From an uncultured Pseudomonadota bacterium (lineage in GTDB: Bacteria > Pseudomonadota > Gammaproteobacteria > Burkholderiales > SG8-39), in NCBI GenBank assembly GCA_903921325.1, contig CAIXPL010000019.1:62001-126000 (forward strand): DNA of 64,000 nucleotides, read 5' to 3'. The translations under genes and the position numbers were made by a program. Positions within the stretch are counted from its first letter, which is position 1. Every line of letters begins with the position of its first letter. The notes beneath the pieces are model-generated. The model was given only the letters and a program-made list of their open reading frames with translations. It was not told the DNA's origin and made no database searches. Shown piece after piece: positions 18,183-27,987 of the stretch.

Positions 18183-19403
18183 TCAACCGATTCGGCACAG
18201 CTCCTGCGGGAAGCGGTGCAGGCTGCGTGCGCCGGTATCGGTGATCACGACGGTCTCGGCAAACACCGCACCGGTCTGTCCATCGCGCCAGCGCGGATCG
18301 AACAGGTCGATGTTGAAGGCGAACACCATGCCGGTCTTGAACTCATCACCGATCGTTGCCAGCGCAGCCTGATCGGCGCGCAGTGCGTGGAAACGATAAC
18401 GCGGATATTCAAGTGAAGCGAGTCCATGGCCATGGATGCCAGTCTCGCAGATACCAAGACCTGCATCGTCGATCACTCGCTTGACCTCATCCATGCACGC
18501 GCGGATCGAGCGCCCCGGTCCGAACACTTCCATGCCGCGCCGGAAAGCCGCCACACAACCATCGTGGATGCGCTGCGTTTCTGGATCGGGTTCACCCAGG
18601 CAGAAAGTTCGCTCAAGATGGGTAAAGTAGCCACCGATCTTTGGATGGATCTCGCAGGTGATGAGATCGCGCGCTTCCATCACACGCGTGGTGGGCACGC
18701 GGAACGGGTGCGGCAGGGGATAGCGGTCGCACGCCCAGAAAAACAGCGTCGGCTCCTCGCCTCCATCGGCGAGCATCGCCTCCATCATTGCGGCATACAC
18801 CTCCGACTCGCGCACACCCGGGCGAGCACGCCGGGTGCAGGCCTCGAGCATGCGATCGCCCAATCCGGCCGCGCGCTCAAGCAGCGCGATTTCCTCGCTG
18901 CTTTTCACCGCCCGCGCGGTCTCGAGCATGTCGCCCAGATCAACAAAGCGCACCCCAGGCAATTCTTTCTTCATCGACTCGAACACGCTGTGCGGTAACC
19001 AGCCATCAGGGTCCAGTGGTCCGGCCAGGCCGTCCATGCCGATCGTGGCACCGGTCAGACCCAGCTCTTTGAGCCTGGCAACCACGGTCGCCGCCCAACT
19101 GCCGCTGCGCGAGCGTACATCACCGACCCAGTCCTGCGCGCGGCGCCAGTACTCGATGAACGTCGGCATGAAGACAAACGACGTAGGCTCACCCTCGAGC
19201 GGGAAGATGAGAGTGTTGTTCTCGGCGTTGCCACCAATCGGACACAGATAACGCGCGTTGGCGGTCCCGAAATCCCACATCGTGGGCCAGCCCCACAACA
19301 CCAGGCAGTCGATGCCGCGCTTGCGCATCTCGGTGCGCATCGCTGACCAGCGCCGGTCGCGCTCGGCGATCGACATCCGGGGCAGTTCGAGTCGGTCTCG
19401 CAT
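18183..19403 (-). CDS. M24/creatinase-family protein with altered metal ligands
   Basis: Pita-bread-fold protein of 406 residues, two domains as in creatinase and Xaa-Pro peptidases. Of the five usual metal ligands only the His (H326 in HGHGL) and last Glu (E383 in FAETVVI) are as expected. The first Asp is E251 (TCEIHPKIGGYF), the second is H262 (THLERTF) and the first Glu is N364 (VFAFNIDLF). A normal di-metal peptidase is unlikely; creatinase-like, metal-independent C-N hydrolysis is the better guess. The start has AGGAGA upstream. It lies 27 bp behind the flavin monooxygenase and is probably co-transcribed. Confidence 0.85.
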   Translation of the reverse strand: MRDRLELPRMSIAERDRRWSAMRTEMRKRGIDCLVLWGWPTMWDFGTANARYLCPIGGNAENNTLIFPLEGEPTSFVFMPTFIEYWRRAQDWVGDVRSRSGSWAATVVARLKELGLTGATIGMDGLAGPLDPDGWLPHSVFESMKKELPGVRFVDLGDMLETARAVKSSEEIALLERAAGLGDRMLEACTRRARPGVRESEVYAAMMEAMLADGGEEPTLFFWACDRYPLPHPFRVPTTRVMEARDLITCEIHPKIGGYFTHLERTFCLGEPDPETQRIHDGCVAAFRRGMEVFGPGRSIRACMDEVKRVIDDAGLGICETGIHGHGLASLEYPRYRFHALRADQAALATIGDEFKTGMVFAFNIDLFDPRWRDGQTGAVFAETVVITDTGARSLHRFPQELCRIG

Positions 19404-19430
19404 GGTTTAGGTCTCCTCTTGGTATTCGTA

Positions 19431-21200
19431 TCAGGCGGCGGCGAGCCGCTTGCGCTCTATGAGGCCCGCAATCTCGGCCTTGATCAGGATGGCGGTGTAG
19501 ATCGAATAGACCCGGGCGCCCATGAATCCGCCGCCGATGGCATGGAAGCCCGGTTGTCCGGTGCGCTCGTACATCGCGCGCAGTTCGTGATTCTCACCAA
19601 TGCCCCAGATCGGTCCGACGCGATCAGCGACATCATCGCCGAGCAGCGCACGAACGGCGTCCTGCAACGGTCGATAACCCGTAGCCAGAACGATCACGTC
19701 GGCCTTGAGGGCGCTGCCATCCTCGAAGATGACGCTATTCTCGGTGACCCGGGCAATGCCAGTACCCGTTTTCAGCTTGATCTTGCCTTCGATAATGAGA
19801 TCGGAGGCGCCCACATTCAGGTAGTAGCCCGACTGGCTCTCCAGCAGCTTGATGAAGTAGCCGCGATGGTCATAGTCGTTATCGAGCAGGAACCCGGCAC
19901 GCCGCAAGCCATCGAGCAAGGGCCTGTCTTCTTCGGTCATCTGCCGACTCATGGTGTCTTGCAGGCGGCGCATGAAGCTGTAGGGCACCGCGGCTGCCAT
20001 CAGATCGGTATCCGAGATGGGCCGCACGCCCTCATTGCGCCGGTACAGTTCGTAGGGCCGCACCGAACTGGGCTCCAGGCTCACGACCGTAATCGGCGAG
20101 CGTTGCAGCATCGTCACCTGGGCACCGCGCCCGTGCATGCTTTGCGCGATGTCGTGCGCGCTGGTGCCCACACCCACGACAAGCACTGCGCGATCGCGCA
20201 CGTCCAATGAGTCACTTTCGCCACTGGAATGGAATACCGGGCCGCGGAACTGGTCGAGTCCGGCAATCTCGGGCAGGTTGGGCAATCCGCTCACGCCCAG
20301 GGCCATCACCAGATGGCTCGGTTTCAGCTCGCGGATAGAGCCATCGGGTTGGCGCAGCCGAACCGTCCAACGCCCCGCCTGGTCATCGTAACGGCCACCG
20401 AGGAATTCAGTCTGCAGCGCGACGTGCAACCCCATGCAGGTTGCATAAACCTCGAGCCAGTCGGCAATCTGATCCTTCGGAATATAGGCCGGCCAGTTAT
20501 CCGGGAATGACATGTAGGGAAAGTGATTCATGCACAGTTCGTTATGCAGCGTGAGTCCGTTATAGCGCCCTCGCCAGACATCACCGATACGCTCGGAGCG
20601 ATCGACCACCAGCGTGCGCACACCCAGTTGCTGCAGCCGTGCCGCGGCCATCAGGCCCGACTGTCCGCCACCGATGACCACCACCTGCGGGTCGTCCCGC
20701 ACCGCATCGACTGTGCCCAAGGCGGTTACAGGGGCATCGGCGCCGTGCCGCCAGCGCTGCCGGCCAATGGACTCCGGATAAGCCTTGAGCTCGCGCATCG
20801 AGGTGAGCGCGGTGAGGGACTTGAGCGTCCCTGCGTCGGTCGCATCGGGAACGAGCCGCGCGAATCCGCGGCCGTTGGCGATTGGCGTATCAAAGGTGAA
20901 GAAGAATTCGAGGGTGCGCGGATACTCGCCTAGCGCCCCCAGGAAAGGTTCGCCTTCGAGTCTGAACTGCGTCGCCGGATTGTGTTCGAAGCTGCTTGCC
21001 AATCGCGCCGCGATGGCAGCAGGTCGATGGGCATTCCAGAAGGTCCAGTCAAAGGTGAGCAGGTCGCGCCAGTAACCATCCGGGTGTACCAGTTGGCCAA
21101 ACCCGTCAAAATTGCGCTGTGCCAGCGTTCGCTCAAGCGCCCCAAGCCACGCGAATGCGGCTTCACGCCGCGACCCACTATCGTCTAACACGCGATCCAT
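19431..21200 (-). CDS. NTF2-like domain fused to flavin-containing monooxygenase
   Basis: Protein of 589 residues. Residues 1-130 form an NTF2/SnoaL-like domain; residues about 170-589 are a two-dinucleotide-binding monooxygenase, with the FAD site VVVIGGGQSGLMAA and the NADPH site VLVVGVGTSAHDIA, plus LATGYRP near the end. Such fusions occur in flavin monooxygenases that oxidise soft nucleophiles or carry out Baeyer-Villiger reactions; the substrate is unknown. It is followed closely by the M24 gene, suggesting one oxidises and the other hydrolyses the same small molecule. Confidence 0.88.
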   Translation of the reverse strand: MDRVLDDSGSRREAAFAWLGALERTLAQRNFDGFGQLVHPDGYWRDLLTFDWTFWNAHRPAAIAARLASSFEHNPATQFRLEGEPFLGALGEYPRTLEFFFTFDTPIANGRGFARLVPDATDAGTLKSLTALTSMRELKAYPESIGRQRWRHGADAPVTALGTVDAVRDDPQVVVIGGGQSGLMAAARLQQLGVRTLVVDRSERIGDVWRGRYNGLTLHNELCMNHFPYMSFPDNWPAYIPKDQIADWLEVYATCMGLHVALQTEFLGGRYDDQAGRWTVRLRQPDGSIRELKPSHLVMALGVSGLPNLPEIAGLDQFRGPVFHSSGESDSLDVRDRAVLVVGVGTSAHDIAQSMHGRGAQVTMLQRSPITVVSLEPSSVRPYELYRRNEGVRPISDTDLMAAAVPYSFMRRLQDTMSRQMTEEDRPLLDGLRRAGFLLDNDYDHRGYFIKLLESQSGYYLNVGASDLIIEGKIKLKTGTGIARVTENSVIFEDGSALKADVIVLATGYRPLQDAVRALLGDDVADRVGPIWGIGENHELRAMYERTGQPGFHAIGGGFMGARVYSIYTAILIKAEIAGLIERKRLAAA

Positions 21201-21299
21201 CTCCGTACCCTGCGCTCTTCTGCTGCGAGCGTCTGCTGCAGCGGTGAGCGGTGAGCGGTGCGCCTCACCCCGGCGGCAGTATGCACCAACTGCCGCCGA

Positions 21300-21692
21300 T
21301 CAAGGCAATACGGACAGCTCGATGAGATTGAAGTCTGGATCACGGACATAGACGGACTGAATTTTTCCGGTAGCGCCGGTGCGGGTTACGGGGCCTTCAA
21401 TAATCGGCCAATCGCATTCACCAAGTCGCTTCACTATGTCGTCCACGGTGCCCTTGACGATGAAGCACAGGTCCAGGGCACCGGGCACCGGCAAGTGCGC
21501 CTTGGGCTCAAACTCTGCGCCTTGAACGTGAATGTTGATCTTCTGATTGCCAAACTTGAACGCGCGTCGCGCGACCGGTGGGGTGCCGCCGACAAAGGAT
21601 TCGAGCTGCATACCCAATACCCGGGTGTAGAAATCAACACAGGCCGCTTCGCGCGATGTGGTCACAACCAGGTGGTCGAGATGGTCAATCAT
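21300..21692 (-). CDS. VOC (glyoxalase/bleomycin-resistance) family protein
   Basis: Single-domain vicinal-oxygen-chelate protein of 130 residues. The N-terminal His is in HLDHLVVTT, the second conserved position in INIHVQGAEFEP and the C-terminal Glu in FNLIELSVLP, a plausible metal triad. The ATG at 21692 gives the standard family start. It lies 99 bp upstream of the monooxygenase in the same direction and may be its operon leader, and it diverges from the FkbM gene. The substrate is not predictable. Confidence 0.85.
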   Translation of the reverse strand: MIDHLDHLVVTTSREAACVDFYTRVLGMQLESFVGGTPPVARRAFKFGNQKINIHVQGAEFEPKAHLPVPGALDLCFIVKGTVDDIVKRLGECDWPIIEGPVTRTGATGKIQSVYVRDPDFNLIELSVLP

Positions 21693-21761
21693 GCGAGCAC
21701 CTTTTTGGGTTGGGCAGCAGAGTCTGCTACAGTGACCGAAGGGAATCAATCAGGGCTTGCC

Positions 21762-22550
21762 GTGGGACAACTCAAGCTGGCGCTCAAGATGCTTACGCGG
21801 TCGGGCTCGCTCTGTTTCGTGCGTGACCACTTTGCGGGAAAACCCGGCGCAGACCTCGCCGCCTTTCACTGGCGTGGTAGCGAAGTGTTCTACCGGCCGG
21901 GCACGAGCGACAGCGGTCTTATCTACAGCATCCTGCTCAAGCGGGGTGCGAAGTCCGAGTATAGCCCGCCGCGCGAATTCACCCTGCCCCCCGAGACGGT
22001 TCGAACCATTCTTGACATCGGGGCCAACGTGGGAGTGTCCTGCGCGTACCTGCGCAAGTGCTTTCCCGTTGCGCACATCCACGCGTTCGAACCTGCCCCG
22101 TCAAACGTGGCCGTACTCAAGCGCAATGCAGCCTCGCTCGGGAACATGACCGTTCACGACTTTGCGCTGGGCGATGCCGACGGGGAACTCGAATTGTTCA
22201 ATTCTGACAACCCGTCTAACTTCGGTGGCTTCAGCGCACACGGCGTGGGGATTGACGCAAGCCGCAGCACACGGGTGCGGATGCGCCGCACCGACACGGC
22301 GCTGGCCGACATTGGCGTAGACCATGTTGATCTCATCAAGATCGATACCGAGGGCGCCGAGTGGGAGATCCTGAGCGCCATGGACCCCGCCATGCTGGCC
22401 GGCGCCCGACTCATCATGGGCGAACTGCATGGCCGCCGCGACTTCGCTCTTCTCGACCTGCTGCAGCCGCATTTCAATATCGGCATGCAAAAGAATATTC
22501 GCAGCCGCCTGTTCAACTTCTTCGCGGTCAATCGGACCCTGGTGACCTGA
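21762..22550 (+). CDS. FkbM-family methyltransferase
   Basis: SAM-dependent methyltransferase, about 262 residues. Motif I is ILDIGANVGVSCAYL, the acidic end of strand 2 IHAFEPAPSN, and the FkbM signature LIKIDTEGAEWEIL. FkbM proteins O-methylate sugars or polyketides. The exact start is uncertain: GTG 21762 is taken, ATG 21789 is possible. Its last 23 bp overlap the 3' end of the facing double-methyltransferase gene, so their transcripts would be complementary there. The pair may decorate a surface glycan. Confidence 0.83.
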   Translation: MGQLKLALKMLTRSGSLCFVRDHFAGKPGADLAAFHWRGSEVFYRPGTSDSGLIYSILLKRGAKSEYSPPREFTLPPETVRTILDIGANVGVSCAYLRKCFPVAHIHAFEPAPSNVAVLKRNAASLGNMTVHDFALGDADGELELFNSDNPSNFGGFSAHGVGIDASRSTRVRMRRTDTALADIGVDHVDLIKIDTEGAEWEILSAMDPAMLAGARLIMGELHGRRDFALLDLLQPHFNIGMQKNIRSRLFNFFAVNRTLVT

Positions 22551-24003
22551 GGAAGCGCAGTACATAGATGACCATTTCGCCGTAGTAAGGCACCACGCCA
22601 CGCATGTAGCCTGGCAGACGACGCTGCAGGCGGCGCCGTACGCGCTCTGACCACCATGTTTTGCCCGACACTCGATTGGTCGCGACCTCGGTCCGTTCGA
22701 ATCCGAGCGTTGCACAGGCCTCGTACATGAACATCATGTCGACTGGATGCCGCCGCCCGAATTCCTTGGCCATACGCGTATCAGGGCCGAAGTAGCGTGG
22801 ATACCCGCGCAGGAGCGCGTACTTTCTCGAGCGCAGGCTGTCGACGTTGCGCGTGGCGAGCACCAGCAGCCCGCCCGGGCGCAGCACGCGCCCGGCTTCC
22901 CGTAGAAAGCCTGTGGGATTCTCCAGCATTTCAATGCCATCGACACTCGCGAGAACATCAAACGACGCCGCGTCGAATGGCAGGCCCTGATTGCAGTCAT
23001 GAACACGACGCCGCGCAGGATCGAATCGAAACGGCAGCACGGGGGCATCATCGAGTGCGCTCACCGTCGTGCCGGCGGCAGCCAGCAGGGACGCAAGGTC
23101 GCCCTCGCCCGAGGGTACGACAAGCACCTGCAATCCACGGCCTGCAGGTGCATGCGCAAAAATGAGGTCGCGCACGCGCTCATTTGTCTGCGGGGCAGGC
23201 GTCGGACGCCTGCGACCAGCCACCACCGCGGATAGATCGAAGGCATCGAGCGCATGGCGAATCTGCTCGCTTGACCACAGACACATCTCGCGGGGCGGCT
23301 CGGGCGCGCACCAGTCCTCGAATCGGAACGCCACGTCGCGGGGCAGGTTGTAAGGAGGCGCAAAGAGATCGATGCGTCGAAAATCACCGGTATCGATGTC
23401 CCGATTGCCGAATGCGCCCTCATTGCGATGGGTAGTGGTAAGGAGCCAGGGGATACCCGAGGCAACGAAGTTCGCGAGCGCCGCACGCGTATCACGATAC
23501 GACAGATGAAACAGACAATCTCGACAGATGAGTAGATCGGCTCTTGGCAGCGGCGTTGAGGTGATATCCGTCGCTATGAACCGCACACCCTCGCGGCCAT
23601 GCTGCGCCTGGAGTTCCCGAACGAGCGGCGCAACGATGTCGCCACCGGTGTAATCGAGCGCTCGCGGGAAGGCTCGCAACACCTCGCGCATCCAGCCATA
23701 GTCGCCGCACGGCGCATCGAGAATCGAATGGATGTTAAATTGTTCGAACAGACGCGGCAGCGCTTCGCGCAGGCTTTGGGTCGCAGCCAGCGTAGAACCC
23801 GACCCGCTTACACTCTCGTCATTGCCCCAGACATTGAGCCGCCAGATTTCGGTGAACCGATCCTCGATGCGCGTGCTTGAGAAGACCTTAAGGTACTTGT
23901 CGGCAAGTGGTGCCCGCCTCAAATCGCCCTTCAATCGGCCCCAGAACCCGTTAAGACGCTGCCCGATGCGGCCGTGCCAAGTGCTGGATGCAGGTGTATC
24001 CAA
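22528..24003 (-). CDS. Fusion of two SAM-methyltransferase modules
   Basis: Protein of 491 residues. The first module (about 40-270) has ILDAPCGDYGWMREV and CRDCLFHLSY, as in stand-alone methyltransferases next to glycan genes. The second (about 290-450) has a weak motif I (VLVVPSGEGDLASLL) and FDVLASVDGIEMLENP and VLRPGGLLVLATRN, as in class I enzymes of lipid or glycan methylation. The start is TTG 24003 with AAGGA 8 bp upstream; no better ATG is near. It converges with and overlaps the FkbM gene. Two linked modules in one chain suggest sequential methylation, which is inference. Confidence 0.82.
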   Translation of the reverse strand: MDTPASSTWHGRIGQRLNGFWGRLKGDLRRAPLADKYLKVFSSTRIEDRFTEIWRLNVWGNDESVSGSGSTLAATQSLREALPRLFEQFNIHSILDAPCGDYGWMREVLRAFPRALDYTGGDIVAPLVRELQAQHGREGVRFIATDITSTPLPRADLLICRDCLFHLSYRDTRAALANFVASGIPWLLTTTHRNEGAFGNRDIDTGDFRRIDLFAPPYNLPRDVAFRFEDWCAPEPPREMCLWSSEQIRHALDAFDLSAVVAGRRRPTPAPQTNERVRDLIFAHAPAGRGLQVLVVPSGEGDLASLLAAAGTTVSALDDAPVLPFRFDPARRRVHDCNQGLPFDAASFDVLASVDGIEMLENPTGFLREAGRVLRPGGLLVLATRNVDSLRSRKYALLRGYPRYFGPDTRMAKEFGRRHPVDMMFMYEACATLGFERTEVATNRVSGKTWWSERVRRRLQRRLPGYMRGVVPYYGEMVIYVLRFLRSPGSD

Positions 24004-24041
24004 TTCAGGTGTCCTTGATTGTCTTATGGCCTTTAGCGCCT

Positions 24042-24566
24042 TTATTGCTCGGTTGCCGATTTCATCTTCGCCAAGCCGGATTCAAATTCCTTGCCGACCA
24101 TCTTGTCGATGTCGAAGACGATCCCCATCAGCTTTGAGACATACGAACTTGGGCCGTACATGGCCCAGGTCACAATGGTCTCATCGCCTTGCGCGCGCAA
24201 AGAAAATTCCGCCGTGTTGTGGGCTTCAAAGGGCTTGAAAAAGTCGAGCTTGATCTTGATCAGCGATGCCGGCGATGACTCGGTGATCTCCATGCGACCA
24301 ACGCCGGTCTTGTTGCCTTCCCATGCGTACACAGCACCGACGCCTGCGGCGGTGCCGCTGAAGTCGCGCTTCAAATCGGCATCGAGCTTCTCCCAGGGTG
24401 ACCAGACACCCCACTGATGGAAATCGTTGATCAGTGCAAACACCTTGTCCGGTGACGCTTTGATGCTCGTCGTGCGCTCAAGGCGAAAGCGATCGGGCCG
24501 CGTGGCAGCATAAGCCAGTACGGCAACAAGCAGAATGACAACGACAACTGCAATTTTCAACACCAT
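24042..24566 (-). CDS. Membrane-anchored SRPBCC (START/Bet v1-like) protein
   Basis: Protein of 174 residues with one N-terminal membrane helix (LKIAVVVVILLVAVLAYA) and a polyketide-cyclase-like SRPBCC domain recognised by IKASPDKVFALINDFHQWGVWSPWEKLD and the GETVVTWAMYG-like strand (seen as GDETIVTWAMYG). Members bind hydrophobic ligands; no enzymatic role is known for this type. ATG 24566 has CGGAG upstream. It precedes the methyltransferase fusion by 38 bp and may be in its operon. Confidence 0.82.
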   Translation of the reverse strand: MVLKIAVVVVILLVAVLAYAATRPDRFRLERTTSIKASPDKVFALINDFHQWGVWSPWEKLDADLKRDFSGTAAGVGAVYAWEGNKTGVGRMEITESSPASLIKIKLDFFKPFEAHNTAEFSLRAQGDETIVTWAMYGPSSYVSKLMGIVFDIDKMVGKEFESGLAKMKSATEQ

Positions 24567-25002
24567 TTAGTAGCTCCGAGTTTTACGTGCGACGCCGGTG
24601 CTGCCGCGTCGCTGCCGCGGGCGCCCTCACTCTTTCCGAACGTGTGCTCGTGCGGGCCGGTTGCGACGACACGCAGCGCCCAGAACCTTACCATGCGGTC
24701 AATACGGATATAAGCCCGGAGGCGTTCGCTACCCTCGGCATACCCGACATGGCGATGCCGACATGGTTTTGGCTGCCGCTGCCGCTCCTTGTGCGGGGAC
24801 AGTCACGATCATCTTCGTCGGATCAGATGTGGACACTGTTGCGTAGCTCGTCAGCCAGCACGCGCAGAGCGTCGGCGCTCCCTTCCAGGGATCGCCCACT
24901 AAGCGGCAGCTCGGTGTCGCAAATGGACATTCCCCGCTGCACGCCGACCGCGATTTTGACGCCTTCGAGAAGCATCTGAGGTTGGCCGCATACAACGAAT
25001 AG
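24567..25002. other. Spacer between the SRPBCC gene and the tRNA
   Basis: These 436 bp contain no gene I can name. On the minus strand 24823-24975 is open for 50 codons (from MLLEGVKIAVGVQRGMSICD) with protein-like composition and could be a small gene or a decayed fragment, but it has no ribosome site. The rest looks non-coding. The position next to a tRNA would suit a relic of an inserted element, yet no integrase or attachment-site repeat is visible. Confidence 0.5.
24823..24975 (-). pseudogene. Unrecognised 50-codon frame, possible gene remnant
   Basis: The frame reads MLLEGVKIAVGVQRGMSICD onward and ends DELRNSVHI before a TGA. The composition (amphipathic LEGSADALRVLADELRN helix) looks like real protein rather than a shadow. 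It is open further upstream into the tRNA 3' end, so the original start may have been lost. No Shine-Dalgarno sequence precedes the ATG. I do not recognise the family. Confidence 0.25.
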
Positions 25003-25079
<77 letters not shown>

Positions 25080-25094
25080 GCGTCCCGCGACTGC

Positions 25095-27848
25095 TCAGGA
25101 ATTGTCGAGGAAGCTCTTCAGACGCTCCGAGCGCGACGGATGGCGCAGCTTGCGCAACGCCTTCGCCTCGATCTGGCGAATGCGCTCACGCGTGACATCG
25201 AACTGCTTGCCGACCTCTTCGAGCGTGTGGTCGGTATTCATCTCGATACCAAAGCGCATGCGCAACACCTTCGCCTCACGCGGAGTGAGCGAATCCAGAA
25301 TGTCCTTGGTCACATCACGCAGCGAGGAATACAGCGCCGCGTCGCCAGGGGCAAGCGTCGACTGATCTTCGATGAAATCGCCCAGATGCGAATCATCATC
25401 ATCGCCAATCGGCGTCTCCATCGAGATTGGCTCTTTGGAGATCTTGAGGATCTTGCGAATCTTGTCCTCGGGCATTTCCATCTTCACCGCGAGCGTGGCC
25501 GGATCGGGCTCAAGTCCGGTCTCCTGCAGGATCTGCCGCGAAATCCGGTTCATCTTGTTGATCGTCTCGATCATGTGCACCGGAATACGAATGGTGCGCG
25601 CCTGATCCGCGATCGACCGCGTGATCGCCTGCCGGATCCACCAGGTAGCGTAAGTCGAGAACTTGTAGCCACGGCGGTATTCAAACTTGTCCACCGCCTT
25701 CATCAAGCCAATATTGCCTTCCTGGATCAGGTCGAGGAATTGCAGGCCGCGGTTGGTGTACTTCTTCGCAATCGAGATCACCAGACGCAAATTGGCCTCG
25801 GTCATCTCGCGCTTGGCACGCCGGGCCTTCGCCTCCCCGGTGGACATCTGCTTGTTGATGTCCTTCAGATCCTTGAGCGGAATGCCCACACGTGCCTGCA
25901 GATCAAGCAGCTTTTGTTGCTGCTCAAGAATGTTCGGTTCAAAGCGGGTCAGGGCGGTCACATAGGGCTCGCTCACCGCCAGTTCATTCTTGATCCAGCG
26001 CTGATTGGTCTCATTGCCAGGGAATGACTTGATGAAGTGCATGCGCGGCATGCCCGCCTTCTCAACGCAAAGATCGAGAATCGTGCGCTCGTGGCGGCGC
26101 CCCTGGTCGACCATGCTGCGCACCGAATCACACAGGCGCTCGATGTTGCGTGCGCTGAACCGCACATGCATCAATTCGTGACCGATCTGGTCGCGAAAGC
26201 GGATGTAGTCCTTCGACTTGTGCCCGTTCTTCGCCAGTTCGGTTTTCAGCTTCTCATAGAGCTTGGCGATATTGGCAAAGTGCGGCGTGGCCTCAGCCTT
26301 CAGAAGCGCGAGCGAGGCCGCATTGGCCGCGATCTGATCCTCTTCATCGTCGCCCTCTTCCTCGTCTTCCGCATCCGCATCTTCAAGTGCAGCCGCCGCA
26401 GCCGATACCGGAGGCGCCGGCGGCTCTTCCTTGGCATTCGGATCGATGATGCCATCGACCAGTTCGTCGATACGCATCTCGTTGCGCTCGACCTTGTTCC
26501 ACATATCGACCAATTCGCCCATGGTGGTTGGCAGCGCCGAAATGGCCGCCATCATCTGGCGCAATCCATCTTCGATGCGCTTGGCGATTTCAATTTCACC
26601 CTCGCGCGTGAGCAGCTCGACCGAGCCCATCTCGCGCATATACATGCGCACCGGGTCGGTCGTGCGACCAAATTCGGGGTCAACGGTGGAGAGCGCCGCT
26701 TCGGCCTCTTCTTCCACATCGTCATCGGACACCGGGGCCGGCGTGTTGTCACCGATGAGAATCGCGTCCTGATCGGGCGCCTGGTCATAGACCTGGATAC
26801 CCATGTCATTGAAGGTGCTGATGATCGATTCGATCTGCTCGGCATCGACCATGTTGTCAGGCATGTGATCGTTGATCTCGGCATAGGTCAGGTAACCCCG
26901 CTCCTTGCCGAGTTTGATCAGCGCCTTCAACTTGTTACGCTTGGCTTCCGTATCCTCGGGCTTTTCCTGCTCGACCAGGGCGAGCAGGCGCTCGGCTTCA
27001 CGCCCCTTCTTGGTCTTCTTTTCGCGTGCGGCCTCCTTCGCCGAAACCGGGGCCGGCGCAGGCGCGGCAGCCGGCGCGGTCACCGCGACGACGGTCGCAG
27101 TCGGTGCGGCCTTGGCCGCACTGCCATTCTGTCCAGCCGGTGCTGCCGCCACCGGTTTGGCACTGGTGGCCTTCGCTGGCATGTCAGGCTTGATCGCGGC
27201 AACGCCCTGGCTTGCCGACTTCGCAGGCGTCGCCGCCGCCTTGGTCGCCGCCTTCACGACGGGCTTGGGCGCTGCTTTTGCGACACCGGCGCCGTGCAGC
27301 CGTGCAGCCGGCGCGCTGGTCGATGACTTGGTCGAGGTCTTGCGCTTCTCGGCAATTCGCGTCCCGCCCGCCTTCACCACCGGCTTGCCTTTGAGTGCAC
27401 CGCGCGCCGGGGCCTGACTACGCGCCGGCGCTTTTGACTTGCCCGCCAATTGACCTTTGAGTGAGCTCTTCGGTGCGGCCTTCGCGCTGGTCTTCACCAG
27501 GGTTTTCGACTTGACCGCAGGCTTCACCTTCGCCGGCAATTTAGCCTTCACCGGCGCCTTGACAGGCGGCATCGCCTTGGCGAGCGGCTTGCCCTTGACA
27601 AACGCCTTACCGGCACCCTTGGCCGCGGCTTTCACTGCCAACGGTGATTTCCTGGCGGGCTTTGACACCGCCTTGCCCGTTTTCTTTGCGCTCAGCGCCA
27701 ATTTACCGCTCGCAGCCGCGCGCCCTGGCGCACTCTTGCCAGCCGGGGTCTTGGGCTTAGCTGGCTTGGCCACCTTGAAAGAAGCCGCTTTGGTCGTGCT
27801 GCGACCGGGCTTTGCCGCGGACTTTTTGGTGGTTTTTGCCTGTGCCAT
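25095..27848 (-). CDS. rpoD: Primary sigma factor RpoD (sigma-70) with long basic N-terminal extension
   Basis: Vegetative sigma factor, 917 residues, against about 613 in E. coli. Residues 1-290 are a Lys/Ala/Pro-rich low-complexity extension. Region 1.1 begins near [17 protein letters not shown]; region 2 is shown by [20 protein letters not shown], region 3 by [20 protein letters not shown] and region 4 by [18 protein letters not shown] and [23 protein letters not shown] 27848 has GAGGA with 6-bp spacing. Long basic extensions occur in other Burkholderiales RpoD proteins, but this one is large. It is the last protein gene of the rpsU-yqeY-dnaG-rpoD unit. Confidence 0.97.
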   Translation of the reverse strand: MAQAKTTKKSAAKPGRSTTKAASFKVAKPAKPKTPAGKSAPGRAAASGKLALSAKKTGKAVSKPARKSPLAVKAAAKGAGKAFVKGKPLAKAMPPVKAPVKAKLPAKVKPAVKSKTLVKTSAKAAPKSSLKGQLAGKSKAPARSQAPARGALKGKPVVKAGGTRIAEKRKTSTKSSTSAPAARLHGAGVAKAAPKPVVKAATKAAATPAKSASQGVAAIKPDMPAKATSAKPVAAAPAGQNGSAAKAAPTATVVAVTAPAAAPAPAPVSAKEAAREKKTKKGREAERLLALVEQEKPEDTEAKRNKLKALIKLGKERGYLTYAEINDHMPDNMVDAEQIESIISTFNDMGIQVYDQAPDQDAILIGDNTPAPVSDDDVEEEAEAALSTVDPEFGRTTDPVRMYMREMGSVELLTREGEIEIAKRIEDGLRQMMAAISALPTTMGELVDMWNKVERNEMRIDELVDGIIDPNAKEEPPAPPVSAAAAALEDADAEDEEEGDDEEDQIAANAASLALLKAEATPHFANIAKLYEKLKTELAKNGHKSKDYIRFRDQIGHELMHVRFSARNIERLCDSVRSMVDQGRRHERTILDLCVEKAGMPRMHFIKSFPGNETNQRWIKNELAVSEPYVTALTRFEPNILEQQQKLLDLQARVGIPLKDLKDINKQMSTGEAKARRAKREMTEANLRLVISIAKKYTNRGLQFLDLIQEGNIGLMKAVDKFEYRRGYKFSTYATWWIRQAITRSIADQARTIRIPVHMIETINKMNRISRQILQETGLEPDPATLAVKMEMPEDKIRKILKISKEPISMETPIGDDDDSHLGDFIEDQSTLAPGDAALYSSLRDVTKDILDSLTPREAKVLRMRFGIEMNTDHTLEEVGKQFDVTRERIRQIEAKALRKLRHPSRSERLKSFLDNS

Positions 27849-27987
27849 GCTCATTCCTCGCCGTTGGGTGCCCTGCACCGCCTGCGCCGATACTGCGCTC
27901 AAGTCGCGGTGTAAACGAGCATTGCCTGTTCAAGCCCCTGCGCGTGGCGCTCAAAAGCAATGCGGGTAACTCTCCATTTTAACAGAA

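Noticed and set aside
24587-24979. Plus-strand 130-codon open frame
   Set aside because: Composition (Ser/Arg-rich, no domain) and lack of ribosome site suggest a chance frame in GC-rich DNA.
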